DNA of 64,000 nt from Streptomyces sp. NBC_00510 (GTDB lineage Bacteria > Actinomycetota > Actinomycetes > Streptomycetales > Streptomycetaceae), in contig CP107851.1 in the NCBI GenBank assembly GCA_036013505.1, positions 2,976,001 through 3,040,000 of the forward strand, read 5' to 3'. Below the pieces are notes generated by a model. It was not told the DNA's origin. It made no database searches and saw only the letters and a program-made list of their open reading frames with translations. Position 1 is the stretch's first letter. Each line of letters begins with the position of its first letter. Of this stretch, positions 1 to 7,859 are shown piece after piece. Made by a program: the position numbers and the translations under genes.

Positions 1-177
1 CTCCTTGAGCCGGGAGGCGAGGACGTCGGTGCTGACGCCGGGCAGGTCGGCGTGGAGGTCGGTGTACCGGCGGGGACCCGCCAGCAGCTCCCGGACGATC
101 AGGAGCGTCCAGCGCTCCCCGACAGTGTCCAGGGCGCGGGCGACGGCGCAGTACTGGTCGTAACTTCGGCGCGGCAT
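1..177 (-). CDS. HxlR-family transcriptional regulator (3' end outside window)
   Basis: The first 59 codons of a small winged-helix regulator are present; the rest lies beyond the left edge. The N-terminal pattern (YDQYCAVARALDTVGERWTL, then LIVRELL and GPRRYTDL) is typical of HxlR/MarR-like regulators, in which a Cys near residue 10 often senses oxidants or electrophiles. Here the Cys is residue 10. The gene is divergent from an aminotransferase, and two identical-pattern palindromes lie between them, so it probably represses itself and perhaps its neighbour. A -10 element ends only 7 bases before the ATG, so the mRNA may be leaderless. The family call is firm; the ligand is unknown. Confidence 0.88.
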   Translation of the reverse strand, partial: MPRRSYDQYCAVARALDTVGERWTLLIVRELLAGPRRYTDLHADLPGVSTDVLASRLKE

Positions 178-184
178 GATCCCC

Positions 185-212
185 AGTGTAGACAAGTGGT
201 TGGACTTTCCAA
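185..212 (-). promoter_or_regulatory. Promoter of the HxlR regulator
   Basis: On the minus strand a TTGGAA -35 (212-207) and a TACACT -10 (190-185) are separated by 16 bases. The -10 ends 7 bases before the ATG at 177, so transcription should begin at or next to the start codon. The -35 lies inside the first operator-like palindrome, which suits autorepression. Assignment is by motif only. Confidence 0.55.
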
Positions 213-233
213 GCGCGTACTTGGTAAAACCAA
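200..233. promoter_or_regulatory. Twin HxlR operator: two TTGG-N5-CCAA palindromes
   Basis: Site 1 (200-212) reads TTGG-ACTTT-CCAA and site 2 (221-233) reads TTGG-TAAAA-CCAA. Both have identical 4-bp arms and 5-bp spacers. Their centres are 21 bp apart, two helical turns, so two regulator dimers could bind the same face. Site 1 covers the regulator's -35, and site 2 lies 52 bp before the aminotransferase start. The regulator's identity is inferred from adjacency. Confidence 0.65.
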
Positions 234-284
234 GGAGAGCAGCGTACCGAGCAGGATCGCGGGACCGGGTCGGGAGGCCGTCGC

Positions 285-1496
285 ATGGAGTACAAGCAGT
301 CGGGCAAGCTGGCGGACGTCTGCTACGAGATCCGCGGGCCGGTGATCGAGCACGCCAACGCGCTGGAGGAGGCCGGGCACAGCGTCCTGCGCCTCAACAC
401 GGGCAATCCTGCGCTGTTCGGGTTCGAGGCGCCCGAGGAGATCCTGCAGGACATCATCCGCACGCTCCCCGCGTCGCACGGCTACAGCGACTCGCGCGGC
501 ATCCTGTCGGCCCGCCGGGCGGTGGCCCAGCACTACCAGGAGCGCGGGCTCGCCGACGTCGGCGTGGACGACGTCTTCCTCGGCAACGGGGTGTCCGAGC
601 TGGTGCAGATGGCCGTCCAGGCCCTCGTCGACGACGGCGACGAGGTGCTGATCCCGGCCCCCGACTTCCCGCTGTGGACGGCCGTGACGAACCTGGCGGG
701 CGGCAAGGCGGTGCACTACCTCTGCGACGAGCAGGCGGACTGGTTCCCCGACCTCGACGACATCGCCTCCAAGATCACCAGCCGTACGCGGGCGCTGGTC
801 ATCATCAACCCCAACAACCCCACGGGCGCGGTCTACCCGCGCGAACTGCTCGAGGGCATGCTCGACCTGGCACGGCGGCACCACCTGGTCGTCTTCGCCG
901 ACGAGGTCTACGACAAGATCCTCTACGACGACTCCGTCCACCACTCGGCGGCCCAGTTCGCCCCCGACGTGCTGTGCCTGACCTTCAGCGGGCTGTCCAA
1001 GGCCTACCGCGTGGCGGGCTTCCGCTCCGGCTGGCTGGTCGTCACCGGGCCCCGGCAGCACGCCAGGAGCTACCTGGAGGGCCTGACGATGCTGGCCTCG
1101 ATGCGGCTGTGCCCCAACGTCCCGGCCCAGCAGGCGATCCAGGCCGCGCTCGGCGGCCGGCAGAGCATCAAGGACCTGATCCTGCCCGGCGGACGGCTGC
1201 ACGAGCAGCGCGACAAGGCCTGGGAGAAGCTGAACGAGATCCCCGGCGTCAGCTGCGTCAAGCCCAAGGGCGCGCTCTACGCCTTCCCACGGCTGGACCC
1301 GAAGGTGCACCGGATCCACGACGACGAGAAGTTCGTGCTCGACCTGCTGCTCCGCGAGAAGATCCAGGTCGTCCAGGGCACCGGCTTCAGCTGGCCGCGC
1401 CCGGACCACTTCCGCATCCTGACCCTCCCCCGCGCCGACGACCTGGACGCCGCCATCAGCCGCATCGGCCGCTTCCTCGCGGGCTACCGGCAGTAG
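285..1496 (+). CDS. PLP-dependent class I aminotransferase (AlaT/AlaA-like)
   Basis: This 403-residue protein is a fold-type I aminotransferase of the aspartate/alanine group. It shows the NPNNPTGA motif, a VFADEVYDKI segment with the PLP-pyridine Asp, and the SGLSKAYRVAGFRSGW stretch carrying the Schiff-base Lys and phosphate-binding Arg. The product resembles the AlaT/AlaA-type enzymes that transfer amino groups between alanine or a related amino acid and 2-oxoglutarate, but the substrate cannot be read from sequence. GGGAGG at 272-277, seven bases before the ATG, supports the start. It is divergent from the HxlR regulator and may be under its control. Confidence 0.9.
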   Translation: MEYKQSGKLADVCYEIRGPVIEHANALEEAGHSVLRLNTGNPALFGFEAPEEILQDIIRTLPASHGYSDSRGILSARRAVAQHYQERGLADVGVDDVFLGNGVSELVQMAVQALVDDGDEVLIPAPDFPLWTAVTNLAGGKAVHYLCDEQADWFPDLDDIASKITSRTRALVIINPNNPTGAVYPRELLEGMLDLARRHHLVVFADEVYDKILYDDSVHHSAAQFAPDVLCLTFSGLSKAYRVAGFRSGWLVVTGPRQHARSYLEGLTMLASMRLCPNVPAQQAIQAALGGRQSIKDLILPGGRLHEQRDKAWEKLNEIPGVSCVKPKGALYAFPRLDPKVHRIHDDEKFVLDLLLREKIQVVQGTGFSWPRPDHFRILTLPRADDLDAAISRIGRFLAGYRQ

Positions 1497-1858
1497 CCCG
1501 GGGGGCCGGAAGAGACGCCCCGGAAGGGAAGCGGGGGCGGGAAGTGGGTGCGCTGGGATTCCTTTTACAGAGGAGCGAAGAGAAGGAAGCGCCCCGCGGA
1601 GCCGCCCCCGCGTGCCGCTCACCCTAACGGGGAGACACCGGGCCGGCGCATCCCGTTTTCGTGCCGCCGGGCACCGCGACGGCGGTCGTTGTAGGGGGCA
1701 ACACTCCCGTGGGCGGGGGTTTTCCCCACTCCCTGGGGAGGAGAAACCCTCCGCCGGTTCACCTGTCAGCCGGATGGGGCGGTGTCCCGCGGACCCATAG
1801 CGTCGAGGGCGAGGCGGTGGTGAGGTTCCACCGCCCGGCTTCGAGGGGGTTCGCAACC
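1497..1858. other. Intergenic region before the MMPL transporter
   Basis: These 362 bases contain no ORF I can support. The distal part holds short hairpins: GTGGG/CCCAC arms at 1709-1729 and TCCCC/GGGGA around a 7-base loop at 1723-1739. They could lie in the leader of the transporter mRNA. I recognise no riboswitch consensus. Confidence 0.4.
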
Positions 1859-4147
1859 GTGGCAAGCGCACACGGCAGGGTACGTACCGCGGGGACGGTA
1901 CGCGGGCAGGGCATCGCCGCCGCCATGGGCGGCTGGAGCGCCCGGCACCGCTGGACGGCGGTCGGGAGCTGGCTGCTCTTCGTCGTACTCGCGCTGGTCA
2001 TCGGCTCGATGGCCGGGCGGGTCGACCTGACGGACCGGGAGGAGGTGCCCGGGGAGTTCGGGCAGGCGGTGGCCATCCTGGACGACGCCGGGCTGAACGA
2101 CGGACCGGCCGGTGAGATGGTGCTGGTCCAGGCGGCCGGGGGCTCCCTGAAGGCCACCGACCCGGCGTTCCGGGCCGTGGTCGGGGAGGTCGTCGCCGCG
2201 GTGAAGGGCACCGGCGAGGTCGCCTCCGTCCAGTCGCCGTACGACGCCGGAGCGATCTCCGAGGACGGCCGGTCCGCACTGGTGAGGTTCGACCTGCGCG
2301 GCGACCCGCAGACTGCGCCCGACCGGGTCGAGCCGGTCGTCGACGCCGTGCAGGGCGTCCAGGACCAGCACCGCGATCTGAAGGTCGAGCAGTTCGGCGA
2401 GGCCAGCTCGGAGAAGGTCTTCAACGACGCCTTCGGCAGCGACTTCCAGCGCGCCGAGTACTCGGCGCTGCCGGTCGCGCTCGGCATCCTGCTGATCGCC
2501 TTCGGCGCGCTGGTGGCGGCACTGCTTCCGGTGGCGCTGGCGATGACGGCCTTCCTCGCGACGACCGGCCTGGTGGCCGTGGTGAGCCACGGGGTGCACA
2601 TGAGCGACACCGCCAACTCCGTGATGCTGCTGGTCGGCCTGGCGGTCGGCGTCGACTACTGCCTGTTCTACCTGCGGCGTGAGCGCGAGGAGCGGGAGGC
2701 GGGACACGACGCGCAGACCGCGCTGCGGATCGCGGCGGCCACCAGCGGCCGGGCGGTGCTGGTCTCCGGCGTGACGGTGATCGTGGCGATGGCGGGCATG
2801 CTCTTCACCGGCATCGGCGACTTCAAGGCGATGGGCCTGGCCACGATGATGGTGGTGGCCGTGGCGATGTTCGGCTCGGTGACGGTGCTGCCCGCGCTGC
2901 TGTCCCTGCTGGGCGAGCGGGTCGAGAAGGGCCGGATCCCCTTCCTGCGGCGCCGGGGCAAGGGGGCGAGCGGGGAGTCCCGCATCTGGCGGGCGGTCCT
3001 CGCGGGCGTGCTGCGCCGCCCGGTGGTGGCGGCGGCGGTCGCCGGCGGGGCACTGGTCGCGCTGGCCGTCCCGGCGGTCGGCCTGAACACCGCGAACCTG
3101 ACGCTGAGCCAGGAGTTGGGCGACGGTCTGCCGGTCGTGCGGGCGTACGAGGACATCAACAAGGCGTTCCCGGGCGGCCCGGAGCCGGCCCGGGTGGTCG
3201 TCAAGGCCGCGGACATCACCTCGCCCGAGGTCCGTCAGGCCATCGACGCCTTCTCCCGGGAGGCCGTGGCCAAGGGCGCCTCCCCCGGGCCGGTGGAGAC
3301 GGAGCTCCACGAGAAGGCGGGCGTCGCCGTCCTCAAGGTGCCGCTGACGGGCGGCACGGACGAGGAGAGGGCCGAGGCCTCGCTGAAGGTCCTGCGCGAC
3401 GAGGTGCGCCCGGTCACCCTGGGCGAGGTGGCCGGCGTCACGGCGCCGATCGGCGGCTCGACCGCTGCCTCGATGGACTTCACCGACAAGATCGGCGACG
3501 CGGTTCCCCCGGTCTTCGCCTTCGTCGTGGCCTTCGCCTTCCTGTTGATGCTGCTCTCCTTCCGGTCGCTGACCATCGCGGTCACCTCGATCGTGCTCAA
3601 CCTGCTGTCGGTGGGCGCCGCCTACGGCATCCTCACCATCGTCTTCCAGCACGGCTGGGGCGCGGGCCTGGTGGGCGCCGAGGGCGTGGGCGCGATCGTG
3701 GCCTGGCTGCCGCTGTTCCTGTTCGTGATCCTCTTCGGGCTGAGCATGGACTACCACGTCTTCGTGGTCTCCCGGATCAGGGAAGCGCGGATGCGGGGGC
3801 TGACCACGCAGGGCGCGATCCGGCACGGCATCACGACGACGGCCGGTGTGGTGACCAGCGCCGCGGTCATCATGGTGGCGGTCTTCGCGATCTTCGGCAC
3901 GCTGTCCATGCAGAGCATGAAGCAGATGGGCGTGGGCCTGGCCGCGGCGGTTCTCATCGACGCCACCGTCATCCGCGGTGTGCTGCTCCCCGCGGTGATG
4001 GCCCTGCTGGGCGAGCGCAACTGGTACCTGCCCAAGTGGCTCGGCTGGCTGCCGGACATGACCCACGACGAGGCCGGCGTCGAGCCCGCCCCGGTGCGGC
4101 CGGTCACCGCCCCGGCACCGGTCGAACCCTCGGGCGTGGGCCGCTGA
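1859..4147 (+). CDS. MMPL-family (RND superfamily) transporter
   Basis: This is a large inner-membrane exporter of the MmpL type (762 residues from this start). An N-terminal TM helix is followed by a soluble loop, a TM bundle, a second TM (LAGVLRRPVVAAAVAGG), a second loop and a second bundle. The paired Asp-Tyr residues of MmpL proton relays are visible in GVDYCLFYLRRE and LSMDYHVFVVSR. Family members export lipids, siderophores or drugs using the proton gradient; the cargo here is unknown. I chose GTG 1859 because GAGGGGG lies nine bases upstream. ATG 1925 and GTG 1820 are alternatives. The gene stands alone and ends at a strong hairpin. Confidence 0.9.
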   Translation: MASAHGRVRTAGTVRGQGIAAAMGGWSARHRWTAVGSWLLFVVLALVIGSMAGRVDLTDREEVPGEFGQAVAILDDAGLNDGPAGEMVLVQAAGGSLKATDPAFRAVVGEVVAAVKGTGEVASVQSPYDAGAISEDGRSALVRFDLRGDPQTAPDRVEPVVDAVQGVQDQHRDLKVEQFGEASSEKVFNDAFGSDFQRAEYSALPVALGILLIAFGALVAALLPVALAMTAFLATTGLVAVVSHGVHMSDTANSVMLLVGLAVGVDYCLFYLRREREEREAGHDAQTALRIAAATSGRAVLVSGVTVIVAMAGMLFTGIGDFKAMGLATMMVVAVAMFGSVTVLPALLSLLGERVEKGRIPFLRRRGKGASGESRIWRAVLAGVLRRPVVAAAVAGGALVALAVPAVGLNTANLTLSQELGDGLPVVRAYEDINKAFPGGPEPARVVVKAADITSPEVRQAIDAFSREAVAKGASPGPVETELHEKAGVAVLKVPLTGGTDEERAEASLKVLRDEVRPVTLGEVAGVTAPIGGSTAASMDFTDKIGDAVPPVFAFVVAFAFLLMLLSFRSLTIAVTSIVLNLLSVGAAYGILTIVFQHGWGAGLVGAEGVGAIVAWLPLFLFVILFGLSMDYHVFVVSRIREARMRGLTTQGAIRHGITTTAGVVTSAAVIMVAVFAIFGTLSMQSMKQMGVGLAAAVLIDATVIRGVLLPAVMALLGERNWYLPKWLGWLPDMTHDEAGVEPAPVRPVTAPAPVEPSGVGR

Positions 4148-4173
4148 ACCGGCGGACGCCACGCGGACGCTCC

Positions 4174-4205
4174 GGCCCGGCCCCCGTCGCCACGGGGGCC
4201 GGGCC
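4174..4205 (+). terminator. Intrinsic terminator hairpin after the MMPL gene
   Basis: A perfect 14-bp G+C stem (4174-4187 with 4192-4205) closes a CGCC loop 26 bases after the stop. There is no U-tract, as is usual in Streptomyces. It also faces the convergent gene ending at 4226 and could act both ways. Confidence 0.75.
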
Positions 4206-4225
4206 CCGGCGTACCGCCACCCGCC

Positions 4226-4774
4226 TCAGGGCCCGCCGGCGCCGAACATCCCCATGAGGGCCTCGACGATGAGCGTGCCCGTGCTCGCGGCACCCGTGCC
4301 GAAGGCGGTCGCCAGCAGGTAGCCCACGGCGGCGCCCAGCGGCGACGGGGAGTTCTCCTCGGGCCGCCAGGCCGCCGACAGTTCGTCCTGGCCGCTCACG
4401 AACGCGGCCACCTGCTGCCCGTCGCGCCACAGCACACTGCTGTGGGAGCTGACGGGTTCGAAACGGTAGGCCCGGCCCGGAAGCTCGGCACGGACGCCGA
4501 ACGAGGAGCGGGTCAACCGCCCCGGCCCGAGGACCAATCCGGGCGCGTCGCCGCCGACCGTCATGGTCAGCCGGCCCGCGTCGCGGGTGCCCACCGGGGC
4601 CTGGGCGTGGTCCCGTGCCTCCCCTTCGCGGACGATCGTCGCGGTCGGCAGCCCCGGGCCCTCCACCCGGGCCAGGGCCACGTCATCGCCCGGCAGGGTG
4701 ATGGTCAGCGAGCCGAACAACTCGTCCCGCACCGTGCGCCGCGGCGCCGGGCAGGCGGCCGGTGCCTCGCCCAT
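4226..4774 (-). CDS. Hypothetical protein, scramblase/LURP-like features
   Basis: I do not firmly recognise this 182-residue protein. An N-terminal half of short beta-like segments (LFGSLTITLPG, TATIVREGE, LTMTVGG) leads into YRFEPVSSHSSVLWRDGQQVA and ends in a Gly/Ala-rich hydrophobic helix pair (GAAVGYLLATAFG, GTLIVEALMGMFG). The layout recalls small beta-barrel proteins with a C-terminal hydrophobic hairpin. It is convergent with the MMPL transporter. The start is uncertain: ATG 4774 follows GAGGAAC closely, and GTG 4783 is nine bases upstream. Confidence 0.6.
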   Translation of the reverse strand: MGEAPAACPAPRRTVRDELFGSLTITLPGDDVALARVEGPGLPTATIVREGEARDHAQAPVGTRDAGRLTMTVGGDAPGLVLGPGRLTRSSFGVRAELPGRAYRFEPVSSHSSVLWRDGQQVAAFVSGQDELSAAWRPEENSPSPLGAAVGYLLATAFGTGAASTGTLIVEALMGMFGAGGP

Positions 4775-4861
4775 GTTCCTCACCGACCCGTCGGAGGCGG
4801 CGTGACCGGGCGGCCACTCCCCCACCGTAAGCCCGCGCAAGCCCGCCCGGCGGGGTCGTGC

Positions 4862-5059
4862 CTAGCGCTCGGCGCCGGGGCGCGGGGTTATGGCCCCGCG
4901 CCCCGGGCCGTCCACCGCGCGCGCGGCCGGGGCCGTGGACGCGCCCGCGGAGCCAGGGGTCCGGAACGGGTCGAGGGCCGGTGCCGGACCGCGCGCCGTG
5001 AGGGGCGCGGTCCGGTCGGGATCCGAGAAGAGGTCTCGCTCATCGCCTGAAGTCGACAT
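4862..5059 (-). CDS. Possible small hypothetical protein (65 residues)
   Basis: This short Pro/Ala/Arg-rich ORF lies 49 bases after the carboxylesterase stop on the same strand. The first 14 residues (MSTSGDERDLFSDP) look protein-like; the rest is low complexity. No ribosome-binding site is visible. A palindrome resembling the actinobacterial SOS box sits 21-36 bases upstream of the ATG. It may be real, but coding status is doubtful. Confidence 0.3.
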   Translation of the reverse strand: MSTSGDERDLFSDPDRTAPLTARGPAPALDPFRTPGSAGASTAPAARAVDGPGRGAITPRPGAER

Positions 5060-5079
5060 GCCCGCAGCGTATCCCGTGT

Positions 5080-5095
5080 TCGAATGTATGTGCGA
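5080..5095. promoter_or_regulatory. SOS-box-like palindrome
   Basis: TCGAAT-GTAT-GTGCGA matches 10 of 12 defined positions of the actinobacterial LexA consensus TCGAAC-N4-GTTCGA. One or two such matches are expected by chance in 64 kb, so this is only a candidate. Confidence 0.25.
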
Positions 5096-5108
5096 TCCCC
5101 CGGAAGAG

Positions 5109-6512
5109 TTAACGAACCGGCGGCCCGAACCGCCTCACCGAGGCGGCCGTCCCCGGCTCGTACGGCCGCCACGGCCCGCGCCCCTCCCCGCCGACCCCGT
5201 CCCCGTCCCCGTTCTCCGCGCCGTCCGGGCGGCCGGTCGCCACGAACGCGGCGAGCGCCCCGCCGAAGGCCCGGGCGAGGGCGCGGTCGGCGTCGTCCAC
5301 CGGGCCCAGCATCGGGGCGTCGGCGTACGCCGCGAAATCGCCGAAGAGGAAGGGGAGTTCGGCGCAGTGCGTGGCGCCCAGGGTGCCGTCGTCGCCGGGC
5401 GGGCGCCGCGTGAAGCGGTAGGCGTACGCGGGCCGGCCCTGCTCGGCGCAGTGGGCCGCGATCGCGGTGACCCCGGCCCCGAAGACCCGCTCGGTGCCTG
5501 CCGCGTCGGGGAAGTCGGCGGGCGCGGCGGCACGGAAGGCCGTCATCTCGTCCTGCGTGCTGCCCAGCAGGACGTCCGTGCCGTCCAGGCCGCCAGCGGC
5601 CACCGCCGCCATCGGGGCGCGGGGCAGTCCCGCCCCGCCGAGGACCGGGTACATCGGCGGGGCGACGTCGCCGGGCCGGGCGCGCTCGGCCGACAGCCGC
5701 CCGTACGCCGACACGAGCCGCTCCGCGGGCAGTTCCCGCAGTTCCGGCGGGTGCGTGACGCCCAGGAGCCGCAGATAGGCGGCGGTGACCTCGGCCGCCT
5801 CGGCGGGCTCCCGCGGTGCGAGCCCCCACGGCCCGCTCTCGGCGAGCACCCGCCGGACGGGTCCGTGCGTGCCCGGGTCGAGGGCGAGGCAGAGCGCGCA
5901 GTACGCGCCGGCCGACTGCCCTCCCACCGTGACCAGCGCGGGGTCACCGCCGAAGGACGCGATGTTGTCGCGCACCCAGCGCAGCACCGCGGCCTGGTCC
6001 CGGCTGCCGAGGTTGTCCGCGCCGAGTTCCGGCAGGTACAGCCAGCCCAGCGGGCCGACGCGGTAGTTGGCGGTGACGACGACGATGCCGCCGAGGGCGG
6101 CGAGCCGCGTGCCGTCGTACCAGTCCCAGCCGCCCGAGCCGGTGGTGAAGCCGCCGCCGTGGAACCACACCAGCACCGCCCGGGGACCGGCACCGGCCTC
6201 GAGCGCCCCCTCGGGCGCCCACACGTTGAGGGTGAGGCAGCCGTCCTCGTCCCCGTGCGGCTCGCGCGGGCCCATGACGACCGCCAGCCGGGACGGCGCC
6301 TGCGGCACCTCGGGGCCGGCGTGGGCCGCGTCGCGCACGCCGGACCAGCCGGGGTGCGGTGCAGGCGGGGCGAACCTCAACGCGTCCACCGGCGACGCCG
6401 CGTAGGGGATCCCGCGGAAGGCCGCCACGCCGCGCTCCCCGGTCACCCCGCGCACGGAGCCCCGCTCCGTGACCACCACAGGCCGCCGCTGTCCTTCGGT
6501 CTCACTGTCCAT
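5109..6512 (-). CDS. Type-B carboxylesterase
   Basis: This 467-residue alpha/beta-hydrolase hydrolyses carboxylic esters. It carries the oxyanion-hole HGGGF (about residues 118-122), the nucleophile elbow GGQSAGAY with Ser200, an acidic residue around GSTQDEM and the His in ATHCAELPFLFG. The opening PVVVTERGSVRGV and FRGIPYA are typical of the family. No signal peptide is visible from ATG 6512, so it is probably cytoplasmic. The longer upstream reading frame is Arg/Pro-rich and unlike the family. The physiological substrate is unknown. Confidence 0.9.
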   Translation of the reverse strand: MDSETEGQRRPVVVTERGSVRGVTGERGVAAFRGIPYAASPVDALRFAPPAPHPGWSGVRDAAHAGPEVPQAPSRLAVVMGPREPHGDEDGCLTLNVWAPEGALEAGAGPRAVLVWFHGGGFTTGSGGWDWYDGTRLAALGGIVVVTANYRVGPLGWLYLPELGADNLGSRDQAAVLRWVRDNIASFGGDPALVTVGGQSAGAYCALCLALDPGTHGPVRRVLAESGPWGLAPREPAEAAEVTAAYLRLLGVTHPPELRELPAERLVSAYGRLSAERARPGDVAPPMYPVLGGAGLPRAPMAAVAAGGLDGTDVLLGSTQDEMTAFRAAAPADFPDAAGTERVFGAGVTAIAAHCAEQGRPAYAYRFTRRPPGDDGTLGATHCAELPFLFGDFAAYADAPMLGPVDDADRALARAFGGALAAFVATGRPDGAENGDGDGVGGEGRGPWRPYEPGTAASVRRFGPPVR

Positions 6513-6630
6513 GGCAGCCGGTCTACCGGCAACGACCGGCCGCCGGCCACGACCTGCCCGGCCGACGCGGCGGCAAGTGCCCCCGATGCCGCCCGGACCG
6601 CCGGGCGTGCGCGACGCGCGGCGGTTACCG

Positions 6631-7350
6631 TCAGGCCCCGGGTACGCCGGGCGCCCCTGCGGCCTCGCCGGCCCCGGCCCGGACGGCTGCCTCCTCCTCC
6701 GCGGCCTGCCGTTCCCGCTCCTGGCCGCGGGCGGCGGCGCGCCGACCGTAGAGGATCGTCCACGCGATGAGGACACCGGTGACGGCGTACGCCATCACCG
6801 AGTTGACCGTCACCATGGTGGCGGTCGACAGCTTGTACGAAAGGCCGATCCTGGTGAGTGCCTCGAGGATGTAGCCGACCCCCCAGGCGACGGTCATGGT
6901 GCGGATGACGTGGCGGAAGCCCTCGTACTGCCACAGGCCGTCGAACCGCTCGGCGTCCTCCTTGGTGCCGTTGGTGCCGAACTTGCGCCCGAAGTAGAAC
7001 ATCAGCGGCCGCGGCGCGAGCAGGCTGGCCAGGCAGACCACCCCGAACAGGCCGGTGACCGCGGAGTCCTTGACCAGCAGCAGGCGCGTGGAGTGCGGGC
7101 CCACGACGGTGACGACCACGGTGATCACCAGGAACACGAGGGTGATGACGGCGAACTCGTCCACCTTGCGGCGCCAGGCGAGCGTGATGGCGGTGTCGAG
7201 CACCGGCCACACACCGGAGACGAGCAGGGCGGAGAACTCGCTCCAGCCGGCGTCGGTGAGCCGGCCGTAGGTGAGGATGGGCAGGACGATGTTGAAGGTG
7301 ATGGTGAGCGCCCAGCCGAGCGCGGACGACGTGCCGGAACGTGCGGACAC
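6631..7350 (-). CDS. VC0807-like integral membrane protein
   Basis: This is a polytopic membrane protein of 239 residues with about six hydrophobic segments (for example LGWALTITFNIVLPILTYG, VITLVFLVITVVVTVVG, ATMVTVNSVMAYAVTG) and a charged Ala/Glu-rich C-terminal tail. It resembles the VC0807/DUF3159-like family of unknown function. GTG 7350 is chosen because GGGGGG ends six bases upstream; an in-frame ATG 42 bases earlier has no such site. It is separated from the TPR gene upstream by a terminator. Confidence 0.75.
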   Translation of the reverse strand: MSARSGTSSALGWALTITFNIVLPILTYGRLTDAGWSEFSALLVSGVWPVLDTAITLAWRRKVDEFAVITLVFLVITVVVTVVGPHSTRLLLVKDSAVTGLFGVVCLASLLAPRPLMFYFGRKFGTNGTKEDAERFDGLWQYEGFRHVIRTMTVAWGVGYILEALTRIGLSYKLSTATMVTVNSVMAYAVTGVLIAWTILYGRRAAARGQERERQAAEEEAAVRAGAGEAAGAPGVPGA

Positions 7351-7460
7351 GGCTTTCCCCCCGTAGTAGTTGCCGAAGCCGCAGGGGAACATACGCCCGG
7401 CGCCGCCGCCCCGGCCAGGCTCTTTGCCCAGGCTTTAGGACGGCGGCGCCGCGTGTGCCA

Positions 7461-7483
7461 CCGGGCCCCGGAGCGGGGCCCGG
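7461..7483 (-). terminator. Terminator after the TPR gene
   Basis: CCGGGCCCC (7461-7469) pairs perfectly with 7475-7483 around a 5-base loop, just past the stop of the minus-strand TPR gene. Confidence 0.65.
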
Positions 7484-7490
7484 CACCGGC

Positions 7491-7859
7491 TCAGTCCTCC
7501 GGGGGCAGCTCGCCGGCGAAGGCCGCGGCGAGCCGCAGCCAGGGCGCGGCCTCGGCCTCGCGACCCTGCCGCTGGAGGGTGCGGCCCAGCATCAGGTGCG
7601 CGTAGTGCTCGACCGGGTCGCGCTCGACGACCACGCGCAACTGCTCCTCGGCACGGCGGAGCTGGGCGGAGTGGTAGTAGGCGCGGGCGAGCAGGAGGCG
7701 CGGGGCGACCTGCTCGGGCACCTCGTCGACGACGGCCGTGAGCAGCCGGGCCGCCTCGGTGTACTCCTTGGCCTCGAAGTAGAGCCCGGCGCGCGCCCAG
7801 CGCTCCGCCGTGGTCTCCTCGTAGGAGGCGTAGGACCCGTGGTTGGTGGTGGTGTTCAC
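7491..7859 (-). CDS. Small tetratricopeptide-repeat protein
   Basis: This 122-residue, all-helical protein contains about two and a half TPR motifs (AGLYFEAKEYTEAARLL, APRLLLARAYYHSAQL, AHLMLGRTLQRQGREAEA). Such proteins act as scaffolds. Its GTG start overlaps the pirin stop in a GTGA four-base overlap, which implies translational coupling and a shared role. The role itself is unknown. Confidence 0.85.
   Translation of the reverse strand: MNTTTNHGSYASYEETTAERWARAGLYFEAKEYTEAARLLTAVVDEVPEQVAPRLLLARAYYHSAQLRRAEEQLRVVVERDPVEHYAHLMLGRTLQRQGREAEAAPWLRLAAAFAGELPPED

Noticed and set aside
99..1871. A 590-codon open frame antisense to the aminotransferase
   Set aside because: Its product is Arg/Ala/Gly/Pro-rich and low-complexity, the usual antisense shadow of a high-G+C gene; the sense gene has a recognised family and motif set.
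1766..4162. A 798-codon antisense frame in the MMPL gene, rich in His/Arg/Asp
   Set aside because: Composition follows from the third-position G/C of the sense strand; no family pattern is seen.
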